From: TMED88 sp964515335
GTDB taxonomy: Bacteria; Myxococcota_A; UBA9160; UBA4427
Reading direction: 5' to 3'
Assembly (NCBI GenBank): GCA_964515335.1
Contig: CAZETS010000025.1
Coordinates: 3,731-67,730 of the forward strand
Length of the DNA stretch: 64,000 nt
The notes under the pieces were generated by a model. That model made no database searches and had not been told where the DNA came from. It was given only the letters and a program-made list of their open reading frames with translations. Below are positions 17,092-25,773 of this stretch, piece after piece (position 1 is the stretch's first letter; the number at the start of each line of letters is the position of its first letter). Position numbers and translations under genes: made by a program.

Positions 17092-18480
17092 TCAGTAGTT
17101 CTTGATCGCGTCGTTCAGCTCGATGACGGTCTTCTTGGCGTCGCCGAAGATCATCATCGTGTTGTCCTTGAAGAAGAGCGGGTTCTGGATGCCCGCGAAG
17201 CCCGGGTTCATACTGCGCTTGATGACGAAGACGTGGGTCGCCTTGTCGACCTCGAGCACCGGCATGCCGTAGATCGGGCTGCTCTCGTCCTCGCGCGCGG
17301 CCGGGTTGACGACGTCGTTCGCGCCGAGCACGAGCACGACGTCGGTCTCGGGAAACTGCGGATTGATGTCGTCCATCTCGACGAGCCGCTCGTAGGGCAC
17401 GTCGGCCTCGGCGAGCAGCACGTTCATGTGACCCGGCATCCGGCCGGCCACCGGGTGGATGGCGAAGTTCACCTCGACGCCGGCCTCGTCGAGCGTGTCG
17501 CTGAGCTCGCGTACGGCGTGCTGGGCCTGGGCAACCGCCATGCCGTAGCCCGGCACCACCACGACCGAGCGCGCATTCGAGAAGATCACCGCCGCGTCGA
17601 TCGGCGTGTAGGCGGTGACGCTGCCCTGGTCTTCCGCCGAGCCGGCGGCCTGCTCGGTCTGGGCCCCGAAGGCCCCGAAGAGCACGTTGCCGAGCGAGCG
17701 GTTCATCGCGTCGCACATGATCTTCGTGAGGATCAGGCCCGAGGCGCCGACCAGCGAGCCGCTGATCACCAGGGCGCTGTTGTCGAGCACGAAGCCGGTC
17801 GCGCACGCGGCCAGGCCCGAGTACGAGTTCAGCAGGGCGATCACGACGGGCATGTCCGCGCCGCCGATCGGGATGACGAGCAACACGCCGAGCAGCAGCG
17901 CGACGCCCACCACCGCGCCGAGCAGCGTGAGGTCGAGCGGGCTCATCGCGAGCATCACGCAGAGCACCACTGCACCGATCGCAATGAGCGCGTTGATGTA
18001 CTGCTGGCCGGGATACTGGATCGGGGAGCCGGTCATCAGCTCCTGGAGCTTCGCGAAGGCGATCAGGCTGCCGGTCAGCGTGACCGAGCCGATCAACACC
18101 GAGAGTACGATCGCGGTCGGCACGATGCCGGCGGGCTCGACGCCCGCGGAGATGTTGCCGAAGACCTCGCCGCTGGCGACCAGCGTCGAGGCCGCGCCGC
18201 CGAAGCCGTTGAGCAGCGCCACCATCTGGGGCATCGCGGTCATCGCGACCCGTACGGCGGCGATCGCGCCGATCACGCTCCCGACGGCGACACCGGCGAA
18301 CACGATCGTGTAGTCGACGACCTGCTGGTAGAGCAGCGTGGCGATGATCGCGACGAGCATGCCCACCGCGGCCATCGCGTTGCCGAGCGACGCGGTCTTG
18401 GGCGATGAGAGGTTCCGCAGGCCGAGGATGAAGAGGACCGCGGCGACCAGGTAGGAGAACTGGATCAATGTGGTGGTCAT
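17092..18480 (-). CDS. pntB: NAD(P) transhydrogenase subunit beta
   Basis: 462 residues. Membrane subunit of the proton-translocating transhydrogenase that moves hydride between NADH and NADP+ at the expense of the proton gradient. The N-terminal two thirds hold about nine hydrophobic helices (from LIQFSYLVAAVLFILGL onwards). The C-terminal cytoplasmic domain III binds NADP(H): VVVPGYGMAVAQAQ and the GANDVVNPAAR segment are diagnostic. Its ATG overlaps the pntA2 stop (ATGA), completing a tightly coupled pntA1-pntA2-pntB operon. Likely role: NADPH supply for reductive acyl-CoA and biosynthetic steps. Confidence 0.96.
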   Translation of the reverse strand: MTTTLIQFSYLVAAVLFILGLRNLSSPKTASLGNAMAAVGMLVAIIATLLYQQVVDYTIVFAGVAVGSVIGAIAAVRVAMTAMPQMVALLNGFGGAASTLVASGEVFGNISAGVEPAGIVPTAIVLSVLIGSVTLTGSLIAFAKLQELMTGSPIQYPGQQYINALIAIGAVVLCVMLAMSPLDLTLLGAVVGVALLLGVLLVIPIGGADMPVVIALLNSYSGLAACATGFVLDNSALVISGSLVGASGLILTKIMCDAMNRSLGNVLFGAFGAQTEQAAGSAEDQGSVTAYTPIDAAVIFSNARSVVVVPGYGMAVAQAQHAVRELSDTLDEAGVEVNFAIHPVAGRMPGHMNVLLAEADVPYERLVEMDDINPQFPETDVVLVLGANDVVNPAAREDESSPIYGMPVLEVDKATHVFVIKRSMNPGFAGIQNPLFFKDNTMMIFGDAKKTVIELNDAIKNY

Positions 18481-18779
18481 CAGTCGCCCTTGCGGTCCTT
18501 CGGCTTGAACATCGCCAGCATCCGGTTCGTCACCAGAAAGCCTCCAACGACGTTGATCATGGCGAACACGATGGCGGCGAAGCCGAGCCACTTCGCCATG
18601 GCGGAGTGCTCGGCGCCGGCCGCCAGGATGGCGCCGACGATGGTGATGCCCGAGATCGCGTTGGACCCGGACATGAGGGGCGTGTGGAGCAGCGGCGGCA
18701 CCTTCGAGATGACCTCGATACCCACGAAGAGGGCGAGCACCAGGATCGTCAACGCCGCGATGGCGGGGGCCTCGAGCAT
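18480..18779 (-). CDS. pntA2: NAD(P) transhydrogenase subunit alpha, membrane part
   Basis: 99 residues with three to four transmembrane helices (ALTILVLALFVGIEVISKV, NAISGITIVGAILAAG, LGFAAIVFAMINVVGGFLV). This is domain IIa of the transhydrogenase, encoded separately, as in the three-subunit enzymes of Rhodospirillum-type bacteria; in E. coli it is fused to the NAD-binding domain. The conserved VPPLLHTPLMSGSNAISG loop is intact. The start overlaps the pntA1 stop and the stop overlaps the pntB start by four bases each. Confidence 0.95.
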   Translation of the reverse strand: MLEAPAIAALTILVLALFVGIEVISKVPPLLHTPLMSGSNAISGITIVGAILAAGAEHSAMAKWLGFAAIVFAMINVVGGFLVTNRMLAMFKPKDRKGD

Positions 18780-19963
18780 CAGCTCTCTCCTTGATTTCCT
18801 TCGGGCGCGGCCGCGGGCGGCGCTGCGGGAAGCGTTCCTCCGAGCCGCTCGTTCACGAGCTTGCCGTCGTGGGTCACCAGCGTCCCGGCGGTGATCTCGT
18901 CCGCGAAGTCCAGCTCGATCTCACCTTCCTCGAGCAGGTGCTCGAGGAAGGTGATCAGGTTCTTCGCGTACATCTGGCTGGCGTGCGCCGGCACCTCGGA
19001 GGGCAGATTGGTGTGACCGATGATCGTCACGTCGTTCACCACCACGTCCTCGTCTGCCTTCGTGAGCGCGCAGTTGCCGCCCTTCTCGGCCGCGAGGTCG
19101 ACGATCACCGATCCCGGCTTCATCGCCTCGACGGCCTCGGCCTCGATCAGCAGCGGCGCCCGCTGCCCCGGCACCAGCGCGGTGGTGATCACCACGTCGG
19201 ACTGCGCGACATGCTTGCCGAGCTCACGGCGCTGGCGCTGGTAGAACTCCTCGGTCTGCGCCTTCGCGTAGCCGCCGGCGTCCTCGGAGTCACCGGTGTC
19301 GAGGTCGAGTTCGACGAAGCGCGCGCCGAGGCTCTGCACCTGCTCCTTCACGGCGGCGCGGGTGTCGTAGCCGTAGGTCACGGCACCGAGGCGCTTCGCG
19401 GTGCCCAGAGCCTGGAGCCCGGCGACGCCGACGCCGACCACCAGCACACGCGCCGGCTGGAGGGTGCCCGCCGCCGTCACGAGCATCGGGAAGATCCGCG
19501 GCAGCGCGATCCCGGCGAGCAGCACGGCGCGGTAGCCCGCGATCGTGCTCTGGCTCGAGAGCGCGTCCATCGACTGGGCGCGCGTGATGCGCGGCATCAG
19601 CTCCATCCCGAAGGCGGTCACTCCCTGGCTCGCGAGCGCCTCGGTGAGATCGGTCTGGTCGAGCGGCCGCAACAGGCTGATGTAGGCGGCGCCCGAGCGC
19701 AGCTTCCCGATCTCTTCGAGGGTCGGCGCCTGCACCTTCAGCACCAGATCGGCGGCGAGCACCTCCTCTGCGCTGCTGGCGATCCGCGCACCGCTCTGCT
19801 CGTACTGCGCATCGAGGTAGCCGGCCGCGGCGCCGGCGCCCGACTCGACCACGATCTCGACGCCGAGCTTCCCGAGCGGGCCGATCGAGTCCGGAACGAG
19901 GGCCACACGTCTCTCGCCCGGCGTGACTTCCTTCGGCACACCGACAATCACTGAATGCTCCAT
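18779..19963 (-). CDS. pntA1: NAD(P) transhydrogenase subunit alpha, NAD-binding part
   Basis: 394 residues. Soluble domain I of proton-translocating transhydrogenase, related to alanine dehydrogenase. It begins IVGVPKEVTPGERRVALVPDS, a family signature. The dinucleotide fold shows VLVVGVGVAGLQALGTAKRLGA, and the mobile/RQD-type loop region follows. ATG at 19963 matches the family N-terminus; an open extension to 20035 has no support. First gene of the three-gene pnt operon, with four-base overlaps throughout. It diverges from the mesaconyl-CoA hydratase gene. Confidence 0.95.
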   Translation of the reverse strand: MEHSVIVGVPKEVTPGERRVALVPDSIGPLGKLGVEIVVESGAGAAAGYLDAQYEQSGARIASSAEEVLAADLVLKVQAPTLEEIGKLRSGAAYISLLRPLDQTDLTEALASQGVTAFGMELMPRITRAQSMDALSSQSTIAGYRAVLLAGIALPRIFPMLVTAAGTLQPARVLVVGVGVAGLQALGTAKRLGAVTYGYDTRAAVKEQVQSLGARFVELDLDTGDSEDAGGYAKAQTEEFYQRQRRELGKHVAQSDVVITTALVPGQRAPLLIEAEAVEAMKPGSVIVDLAAEKGGNCALTKADEDVVVNDVTIIGHTNLPSEVPAHASQMYAKNLITFLEHLLEEGEIELDFADEITAGTLVTHDGKLVNERLGGTLPAAPPAAAPEGNQGES

Positions 19964-20356
19964 CGATGGGATGAGGGGATGGGGTTCGACATGCCCGGCC
20001 CGGCGCGCTTCGAATCGCCCGGGGCGTCCCGGCACCGATCACGGAGGTCGCCGGAGGCGCGTCGCAGGGCCGGCATTCAACCTCATTCAAGCGGCGATGG
20101 AAACCCCTGTGCGCGCGTCCGAATTCGGCGCGCTCGTCCCGGATGCGAACGCAGGGATCGGCTGCAACCCCCCGATGCGTCGCGTCGCGGCCCTGGGGGG
20201 TGCTAAAACGACAGTTGCGGCATTGGAGCCCGGCTCGCCAAGCCCGACCCCGGCTCGCTCGGGGGCTCGTGAGATAGGCTCTAGCGCCCCTACCCGATCG
20301 GATGAGCGGCACGCGTGCGTTCGCGGGCAACCGATCCGCCGACCAGGAGCCAACAG
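19964..20356. other. 393-base divergent region between pntA1 and mch
   Basis: No coding potential with family motifs. Several AT-richer patches could hold divergent promoters (for example TAGGCT near 20275 for the rightward gene), but no confident -35/-10 pair or operator palindrome is seen. Confidence 0.4.
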
Positions 20357-21463
20357 GTGAGCGACTCCCCCCGCATCGTCCGAAAGAAGACGGGCAACTT
20401 CCTCGAAGACTTCCGCCCCGGCCAGGTCTTTCGACACAAAGGCGGAAAGACCCTCACGGAGGGGCTGTTCGCCACCTTCACCGACTTCTCGATGGCGACG
20501 AACCCGCTCTGCAAGAACGCCCGCTATGCCCGCGCCTACGGGTATCAGGGCCTCGTCTGCCCGCCCGGCCTGGTCATGCTGGTCGCCTTCAGCCAGACCG
20601 TCGAGGACATCAGCGAGAACGCCCGCGCAAACCTCGAGTACATCGACATGCGCTTCGGGGCGCCCGTCTACGTGGGCGACACGATCGAGGTCGAGACGAA
20701 GGTGCTCGGCGTGCGCCCCTCGTCGAGCCGGCCCAACCTGGGCATCGTCCACGTGCAGTCGACGGCGCGCAAGAACATCGGGGCCGACGACGAAGCGGTC
20801 GTGATGACCTGGCAGCGGAAGGTCCAGGTCTACAAGGACGACGAGAGCATCGACGTCGAGGGCTTCGAAGTCGAGCCCGATGACGTGGCCTGCGATCTGT
20901 GGCTGCCCTCCTACCGCAAGGACGCGGACTACAAGGGACTCGCGCACCTCTCCAGCCCGGACAGCTACTTCGAGGACCTCGAGCCGGGCACCCTCATCGA
21001 GCACTCGCGCGGACGCACCGTCACCGACGAGCACATCGCGCTGACCGGCATCCTCGACAACACCAGCCAGGTGCACTGCAACCGGTTCATGATCGGTCTC
21101 GACCCGGAGCGCTACGTCGGCGGGGAGCTGATCGTCTTCGGCGGGATCCCCTTCGTGCTCTGCCTCGGCATCTCGGGCCCCGACACGGCCGACAACGCCC
21201 TCGGCGAGACGGTCTACACGACCGGACGGCACACGGCGCCGCTCCAGGCCGGCGACACCGTCTTCGCCGCCACCGAGGTGCTCGGCAGGAGCGATCATCC
21301 CGAGCGCGAGGATCTCGGAATCGTCGAGACGCGGCTGCTCGGCCACAAGTTCGTCGCCGAGCCGGGCGCGAGCCACGACGACGCGCCCGCGGGCTGGAAG
21401 AAGGTGCGGATCTTCGAGCTCGAGCGAACGCTCGCCGTCAAGCGGCGCAGCCACTACGCATAG
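20357..21463 (+). CDS. mch: Mesaconyl-CoA hydratase (double-hotdog MaoC-like)
   Basis: 368 residues from GTG at 20357, with CAGGAG 7 bases upstream. Two fused MaoC-like hotdog domains: the first around GNFLEDFRPGQVFRHKGGKTLTEG with the hydratase TDFSMATNPLC segment, the second around SYFEDLEPGTLIEHSRGRTVTDEHIALTG. This doubled arrangement and length match mesaconyl-CoA hydratase, which interconverts mesaconyl-C1-CoA and beta-methylmalyl-CoA in the ethylmalonyl-CoA pathway. The malyl/methylmalyl-CoA lyase gene, its pathway partner, is 4.3 kb downstream, and ethylmalonyl-CoA mutase is 13 kb away, so context supports the call strongly. Confidence 0.92.
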   Translation: MSDSPRIVRKKTGNFLEDFRPGQVFRHKGGKTLTEGLFATFTDFSMATNPLCKNARYARAYGYQGLVCPPGLVMLVAFSQTVEDISENARANLEYIDMRFGAPVYVGDTIEVETKVLGVRPSSSRPNLGIVHVQSTARKNIGADDEAVVMTWQRKVQVYKDDESIDVEGFEVEPDDVACDLWLPSYRKDADYKGLAHLSSPDSYFEDLEPGTLIEHSRGRTVTDEHIALTGILDNTSQVHCNRFMIGLDPERYVGGELIVFGGIPFVLCLGISGPDTADNALGETVYTTGRHTAPLQAGDTVFAATEVLGRSDHPEREDLGIVETRLLGHKFVAEPGASHDDAPAGWKKVRIFELERTLAVKRRSHYA

Positions 21464-21480
21464 GCCGCGCAGGTCGCAGG

Positions 21481-21522
21481 TCTCAGGCCGCAGTTCTCAG
21501 GCCGAAGTCCTCAGGCCGCAGT
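21481..21522. repeat. Three tandem 14-bp repeats after mch
   Basis: Three head-to-tail copies of TCTCAGGCCGCAGT (second has one, third one substitution) fill part of the gap between two convergent genes. Not long enough or spaced enough for CRISPR. Confidence 0.85.
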
Positions 21523-21590
21523 CTCGTCGGCCTGGCGGGACCGCAGATCCCGGCCGGGCGCAGCCGCCCCGCTCGAGGCGCGCTCTCGAT

Positions 21591-22433
21591 TCAGAACTGC
21601 GACAACAGGAGCGCCGCGCGGCCGTGGCTGGTGGCCAGGTCGAAGATCCACCCGTCGGTGAGCTCGGCGTCGTAGTCCGGCGCGCCGAGCCTGGTTTCGA
21701 CGCCGTCACGACCCAGCGCGCTCATCGCGTTGCCGCAGATCATGCTCAGGAACTCGCCCACGCCGTCGGCCACCCACGCGTCGGCGAGTGCGGACTCGGC
21801 GAGGCCCGCCGTCGCGGCGGCGACGCGGCGACAGAACTCGTCGTCGCCGATCAGCGTGATCTCGAGGTTGGGTCGGCCGTGCAACGACAACGAGATGCGG
21901 TGGCGGAAGGACGGCGACTCGGCCAGCACCTGGGGCGCGCCGACCTTGACCGTGACATCGGCGATGCGACGGGCGAACTTCGGCAGCAGGTCGAGCACGT
22001 ACGGAACGATGCGGTTGCTGGCCAGCGAATCGGGCAGCTGCTGCAGTGCGCCCACCGTGTAGACGTCCTGATCAGCCTTGTAGGCGTCGAGGAGGGGGGC
22101 GAGCCGATCCTCGCTGAGGTGACCGAGTCGAACGAGCGCCTCGCCGGTCATCAGCCTCGAGGTCCGCTGCTCGCGCAGACACTCGACGAGATCCGCGTGC
22201 TCCATCAGCTTCATCTCGACGGCGAGATCGCCCCACTGCCGATCCTGCTCGCGTTGGGCACGGTTGACCCGCTCGGCGGCGGCCCGGTCGAGAAATCCGC
22301 GGTCCACCGCGAGCTGACCGACGCTCTTGTTGGACCGTTCGAGCGCGTCGACGGCCTCGCGAAGGTGGAGCGCGTCGACCTCGCCCTGCTCGATCAGGAA
22401 CTGACCGAAGAACTTGACCGCCACGACCGTCAA
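21591..22433 (-). CDS. CheX-like phosphatase-fold protein with helical N-terminus
   Basis: 280 residues. The C-terminal 150 resemble the CheX/CheC-type chemotaxis phosphatase fold, including a helix FLSMICGNAMSALGRDGVETRLGAP where the family carries its acidic/asparagine pair. The N-terminal 120 residues contain two repeats of the GELLVERGFL type (FFGQFLIEQGEVDALHLREAV, VGQLAVDRGFLDRAAAERV), similar to MshEN/GspE N-terminal modules that can bind cyclic-di-GMP. It reads from TTG, which overlaps the stop of the response regulator gene (TTGA), so translation is coupled. Probably dephosphorylates or modulates that regulator. Confidence 0.78.
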   Translation of the reverse strand: MTVVAVKFFGQFLIEQGEVDALHLREAVDALERSNKSVGQLAVDRGFLDRAAAERVNRAQREQDRQWGDLAVEMKLMEHADLVECLREQRTSRLMTGEALVRLGHLSEDRLAPLLDAYKADQDVYTVGALQQLPDSLASNRIVPYVLDLLPKFARRIADVTVKVGAPQVLAESPSFRHRISLSLHGRPNLEITLIGDDEFCRRVAAATAGLAESALADAWVADGVGEFLSMICGNAMSALGRDGVETRLGAPDYDAELTDGWIFDLATSHGRAALLLSQF

Positions 22434-22813
22434 GCCTCGCTCTTCTTCAGGCCGGCGAGCAGCCCCAAGAGCTGATCGCGCTCGACGGGCTTGGCGAGCA
22501 CCTGGATCGCGCCGAGGCGGAACGCCTCTTCGGCCAGACTGACCCGACCTCCCACCGCGGAGAACATCGCGACCTGCACGCCGGCCGGGCCGGCCAGGAT
22601 CAGGCGCAGCGCGGTGAGCCCGTCGATGCCCGGCATCACGATGTCCATCAGGACGAGGTCCGGCCGGTGCTCGGCAGCGAGGCGGACGGCCTCGGCGCCG
22701 TCGCGTGCGCGCCCCACGACCTCGACGCCGTCGATTCCGGCGAGCAGCCCTTCGAGCTGGGCGATCGCGCTCCGGCTGTCGTCGACGATGAGCAGGGTCG
22801 TTTTCGAGGCCAC
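22430..22813 (-). CDS. Single-domain CheY-like response regulator
   Basis: 127 residues, one receiver domain and no output domain. The acidic pocket is IVDDS, the phosphorylated aspartate lies in VLMDIVMPG (about residue 54), the switch residue is serine in MFSAVGG, and the invariant lysine is in LAKPV. The start is GTG at 22813 with GGAG 7 bases before it; the open frame continues upstream without a site. The stop overlaps the TTG of the CheX-like gene. No kinase gene is nearby. The pair may act in motility or development. Confidence 0.9.
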   Translation of the reverse strand: MASKTTLLIVDDSRSAIAQLEGLLAGIDGVEVVGRARDGAEAVRLAAEHRPDLVLMDIVMPGIDGLTALRLILAGPAGVQVAMFSAVGGRVSLAEEAFRLGAIQVLAKPVERDQLLGLLAGLKKSEA

Positions 22814-23314
22814 GGATTCTCCGAGGGGTGTCGCGGCGTGCGTCGATCGGGCGTTCGCCCCAGGACTTCTCGACCGGTCGACGCCGTGGGTTGAGTCCCT
22901 CGGGCTTCGAACCGGTCCAGCGACTTCACCTCGCAGCGCCACCCAGCGCGCGGCCGCTCGAGCGGAAGTGGGAGCGCGAACGACGCGCAACTCCGCGGCC
23001 GCGCTGCCGAACACGGGCCCGGCCCGTGCGCTTGCCCGCATCGACGAAAATCTATAGAGTGCGGGCGCTTACGCGGCTTTTTCGAAGTCCGCCGATGATC
23101 CGCGGCCCTCACCGGGCCTCGATCGATACGACTGTCCGTGGCTTTCAGGAGCCGCTTCGGTCGCGGGCGCGGGCCGCAGCTTCGCCCTCGATTCGCGGTG
23201 TGCGAGCCGGCGCGGGTGGCCTTCGCGCCACGCCGACGGCAGCCGACGCCCGCGCGCTGGAGTCGGGCGGAGCGGAAGTCGCCGCGATCGCAGTCACCGT
23301 CGAGGAAGACCGGA
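22814..23314. other. 501-base divergent region before the CoA-ligase operon
   Basis: Open frames run through it on both strands but show no domains; the upstream extension of the SucC-like frame is arginine-rich and unlike any protein family. A patch at about 23043-23060 (AAAATCTATAGAG) is the only AT-rich stretch and may hold a promoter for one or both directions. Confidence 0.5.
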
Positions 23315-24514
23315 ATGAGATTCTACGAGTACGAGTCGAAGGCGCTGTTCGAGAAGCACGGACTTCCCCTCGGTCGCGGCCGGCTCGCCCGATCGGCCGA
23401 CGAGGCCCGGGCCGCCTGTGCGGAGATCGGCGGACCCGTCGTGCTGAAGAGCCAGGTGCTCTCGGGTGGCCGGATGAAGGCCGGGGCGGTCAAGTTCGCC
23501 GACGCCGCCGACGAGGCCGCCGCGCACTTCGAGGCCATCATGCCGATCCTCGTGAACGGCCAGGAGGCCCGCGCGGTGCTCGTCGAGGAGAAGAGCCCCG
23601 TCGAGCAGGAGTACTTCGTCGCCATCACCTGGGACGGCCGCGCCAAGCAGCCGGTGCTCGTGTTCAGCGACATGGGGGGCATCGACATCGAGGAGGTCGC
23701 CGAGACCCACCCCGACCACGTCAGCAAGACGCACTTCTCTTCGATCCTGCCTCTCAGCCCGCGCATCGCCAAAGAGGCGATCGGCGCCACTGGCGTCACC
23801 GGACAGGCGCTGAACCGCCTCACGCCGATCGTCTACGAGCTGATGCAGATCTTCCTCGCCTACGACCTGACGCTCGCCGAGATCAACCCGCTCGCCCGCC
23901 TCGAGGACGGCCGCTTCGTGGTGCTCGACGGCCACATCGACATGGAGGCCGAGGCGCGCGGCGTGCACGCGAAGCTGCTCGAGAACCTCGGCATCGGCGA
24001 GGACGAGACCCGGCAGGCCCGGCCCCCGACCGACTTCGAGATCGCGGGCGCCCGGGTCAACGCCGTGGACCACCGCGGGGTCGCCGGCAACGTGGTCGAG
24101 TTCGACGGCAACCTCGGCCTCGTGATCGGCGCCGGCGGCGGCTCGCTCACCCTCTTCGACGCGGTCCGCAAGCACGGCGGCAAGCCGGCCAACTATTGCG
24201 AGATCGGGGGCAACCCGAGCGTCACCAAGGCCAAGGAGCTGACCAAGCTCATCCTCTCGAAGCCCGGCGTCGAGAAGATCGCCGTCATGATGAACGTCGT
24301 CTCCAACACCCGCGTCGATATCGTGGCCCGCGGCGTCGTGAAGGGCTGCATCGAAGCCGGCAAGGACCCGGCGGAGACGATCGCCATCTTCCGCATCCCC
24401 GGCGCCTGGGAGGACGAGGGCTTCAAGATCCTCGAGAAGTACGGCGTGGAGTACTGCGACCGCAGCGTGTCGATGTACGACGCTGCGGGCCGCGCCGTGG
24501 CCAAGATGGCCTGA
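23315..24514 (+). CDS. ADP-forming acyl-CoA ligase, ATP-grasp (SucC/MtkA-like) subunit
   Basis: 399 residues. ATG at 23315 gives the family N-terminus MRFYEYESKALFEKHG, with GAGGAAG just upstream. The ATP-grasp domain occupies about 1-235, including VVLKSQVLSGGRMKAG and the metal-binding AEINPLARLEDG. The CoA-ligase domain follows, with GNLGLVIGAGGGSLTLFDAV and GGNPSV. It works with the next gene to form a CoA thioester from a carboxylate and ATP. It differs enough from SucC and from Methylobacterium MtkA that succinate, malate or another acid is possible. Because the operon ends in a malyl-CoA lyase, malate-CoA ligase (serine-cycle type) is the most attractive reading. Confidence 0.88.
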   Translation: MRFYEYESKALFEKHGLPLGRGRLARSADEARAACAEIGGPVVLKSQVLSGGRMKAGAVKFADAADEAAAHFEAIMPILVNGQEARAVLVEEKSPVEQEYFVAITWDGRAKQPVLVFSDMGGIDIEEVAETHPDHVSKTHFSSILPLSPRIAKEAIGATGVTGQALNRLTPIVYELMQIFLAYDLTLAEINPLARLEDGRFVVLDGHIDMEAEARGVHAKLLENLGIGEDETRQARPPTDFEIAGARVNAVDHRGVAGNVVEFDGNLGLVIGAGGGSLTLFDAVRKHGGKPANYCEIGGNPSVTKAKELTKLILSKPGVEKIAVMMNVVSNTRVDIVARGVVKGCIEAGKDPAETIAIFRIPGAWEDEGFKILEKYGVEYCDRSVSMYDAAGRAVAKMA

Positions 24515-24533
24515 CCCGGCACCCTTACCCGAA

Positions 24534-24567
24534 ACCCTGGCGGGGCATCCGGCACCCTGGCGGGGCA
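24534..24567. repeat. Two 14-bp direct repeats between the ligase subunit genes
   Basis: ACCCTGGCGGGGCA occurs twice with a 20-base period, just after the SucC-like stop codon; a partial third copy lies before them. Confidence 0.8.
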
Positions 24568-24595
24568 CAACGAAGCACGAACGCGAGAGACGAGC

Positions 24596-25504
24596 ATGTC
24601 GATCCTGATCAGCAAGGACACCAGGTTCATCGTGCAGGGCATCACGGGCCGCGAGGCCGTGAACCTGACGCGGGAGAACCTCGACTACGGGGCGCAGATC
24701 GTCGGCGGCGTCACCCCGGGACGAGCCGGCCGTGACGTCTACGGCGTGCCCGTCTACGACTGCGTGCGCGACATCGTGAAGGCGCACGGCAAGATCGACG
24801 GCGCCGTCGTATCGGTGCCGCCGCGCTTCACGAAGGACGCCGTCTTCGAGGCCATCGAGAACGGCATCGAGCTGATCGTGGTCGTCACCGAGAACATCCC
24901 GCGACGCGAGGTCGCGCAGATGGTCGAGCTGGCCACGCTGCGCGGCGCGCGCATCATCGGCCCGAACTGCCTCGGCATCATCTCGCCCGACGAGGCCAAG
25001 ATGGGCGGCGTCGGCGGACCGGCGGCCAACACCCGTCAGGCCTACAAGAAGGGCCACATCGGCGTGATGAGCCGCTCGGGCGGCATGACGACCGAGATCG
25101 CCTCGACGCTGACCGCCGCGGGCCTGGGGCAGTCCACCTGCGTCTCGATCGGCGGCGACGCGATCATCGGCACCACCTACGCCGAGCTGATGCCGCTCTT
25201 CGAGGCCGACGCCGAGACTCACGCCATCGCGATCTACTCGGAGCCCGGCGGCCGCATGGAGGCCGAACTCGCCGAGTGGATCAAGCAGAACGACTCGCGC
25301 CTCCCCGTCGTCGCCTTCATGGCCGGCCGCTTCATGGACGAGATGAAGGGCATGCGATTCGGCCACGCCGGCACCATCGTCGAGGGCAAAGAGGACACCA
25401 CGGCCGAGAAGATCAAGCGCATGGAGGCCGCCGGCATCTCGGTCGCCGAACGGATCGAGGAGATCCCCGGACTCTTGAAGTCGCGCCTCTCGGAGGTCAG
25501 CTAG
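24596..25504 (+). CDS. ADP-forming acyl-CoA ligase, SucD/MtkB-like subunit
   Basis: 302 residues, close to SucD length. The CoA-binding Rossmann domain begins ILISKDTRFIVQGITGREA, and the ligase domain shows VSIGGDAIIGTTYAELMPLF. The phosphohistidine needed for phosphate transfer is in FGHAGTIVEG near residue 262. Glutamate in YSEPGG completes the usual active-site pair. Partner of the ATP-grasp subunit 81 bases upstream. The ferredoxin-like gene starts 2 bases after its stop, so the run is one transcript. The acid substrate is not fixed by sequence; see the preceding gene. Confidence 0.9.
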   Translation: MSILISKDTRFIVQGITGREAVNLTRENLDYGAQIVGGVTPGRAGRDVYGVPVYDCVRDIVKAHGKIDGAVVSVPPRFTKDAVFEAIENGIELIVVVTENIPRREVAQMVELATLRGARIIGPNCLGIISPDEAKMGGVGGPAANTRQAYKKGHIGVMSRSGGMTTEIASTLTAAGLGQSTCVSIGGDAIIGTTYAELMPLFEADAETHAIAIYSEPGGRMEAELAEWIKQNDSRLPVVAFMAGRFMDEMKGMRFGHAGTIVEGKEDTTAEKIKRMEAAGISVAERIEEIPGLLKSRLSEVS

Positions 25505-25506
25505 CC

Positions 25507-25728
25507 ATGCCCGGACTGTTCATCGACGTGAAGGTCGCCCCCGAGGTCGCCAAGGACCCCGAGATCGCGAAGAAGCTCGAGGAGGTCTGCCCGGTGTCGA
25601 TCTTCGTCGCGAAGCAGAGCGGCGTCGAGATCGACGCGGAGAACCTCGACGAGTGCACGCTCTGCGACCTCTGCCTCGAGGCCGCGCCGAAGGGCAGCGT
25701 CGAGATCGTCAAGCTCTACGAGTCCTGA
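25507..25728 (+). CDS. Small one-cluster ferredoxin-like protein
   Basis: 73 residues. It has four cysteines: C28 in EVCPVSIF and C50, C53, C56 in CTLCDLC. In a two-cluster ferredoxin, this set (the first-half Cys-Pro plus the second-half CxxCxxC) ligates one of the two clusters, so a single [4Fe-4S] cluster is expected while the other has been lost. The rest forms two beta strands and a helix (VEIDAENLDE, GSVEIVKL). It begins 2 bases after the SucD-like gene and is followed 45 bases later by the malyl-CoA lyase gene. An iron-sulfur protein in such an operon is unusual; whether it carries electrons or stabilises a complex is unknown. Confidence 0.85.
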   Translation: MPGLFIDVKVAPEVAKDPEIAKKLEEVCPVSIFVAKQSGVEIDAENLDECTLCDLCLEAAPKGSVEIVKLYES

Positions 25729-25773
25729 ACCCCGGCCCGAATCGGCCCCCCAACACCCCAGGAGCCACCCCCC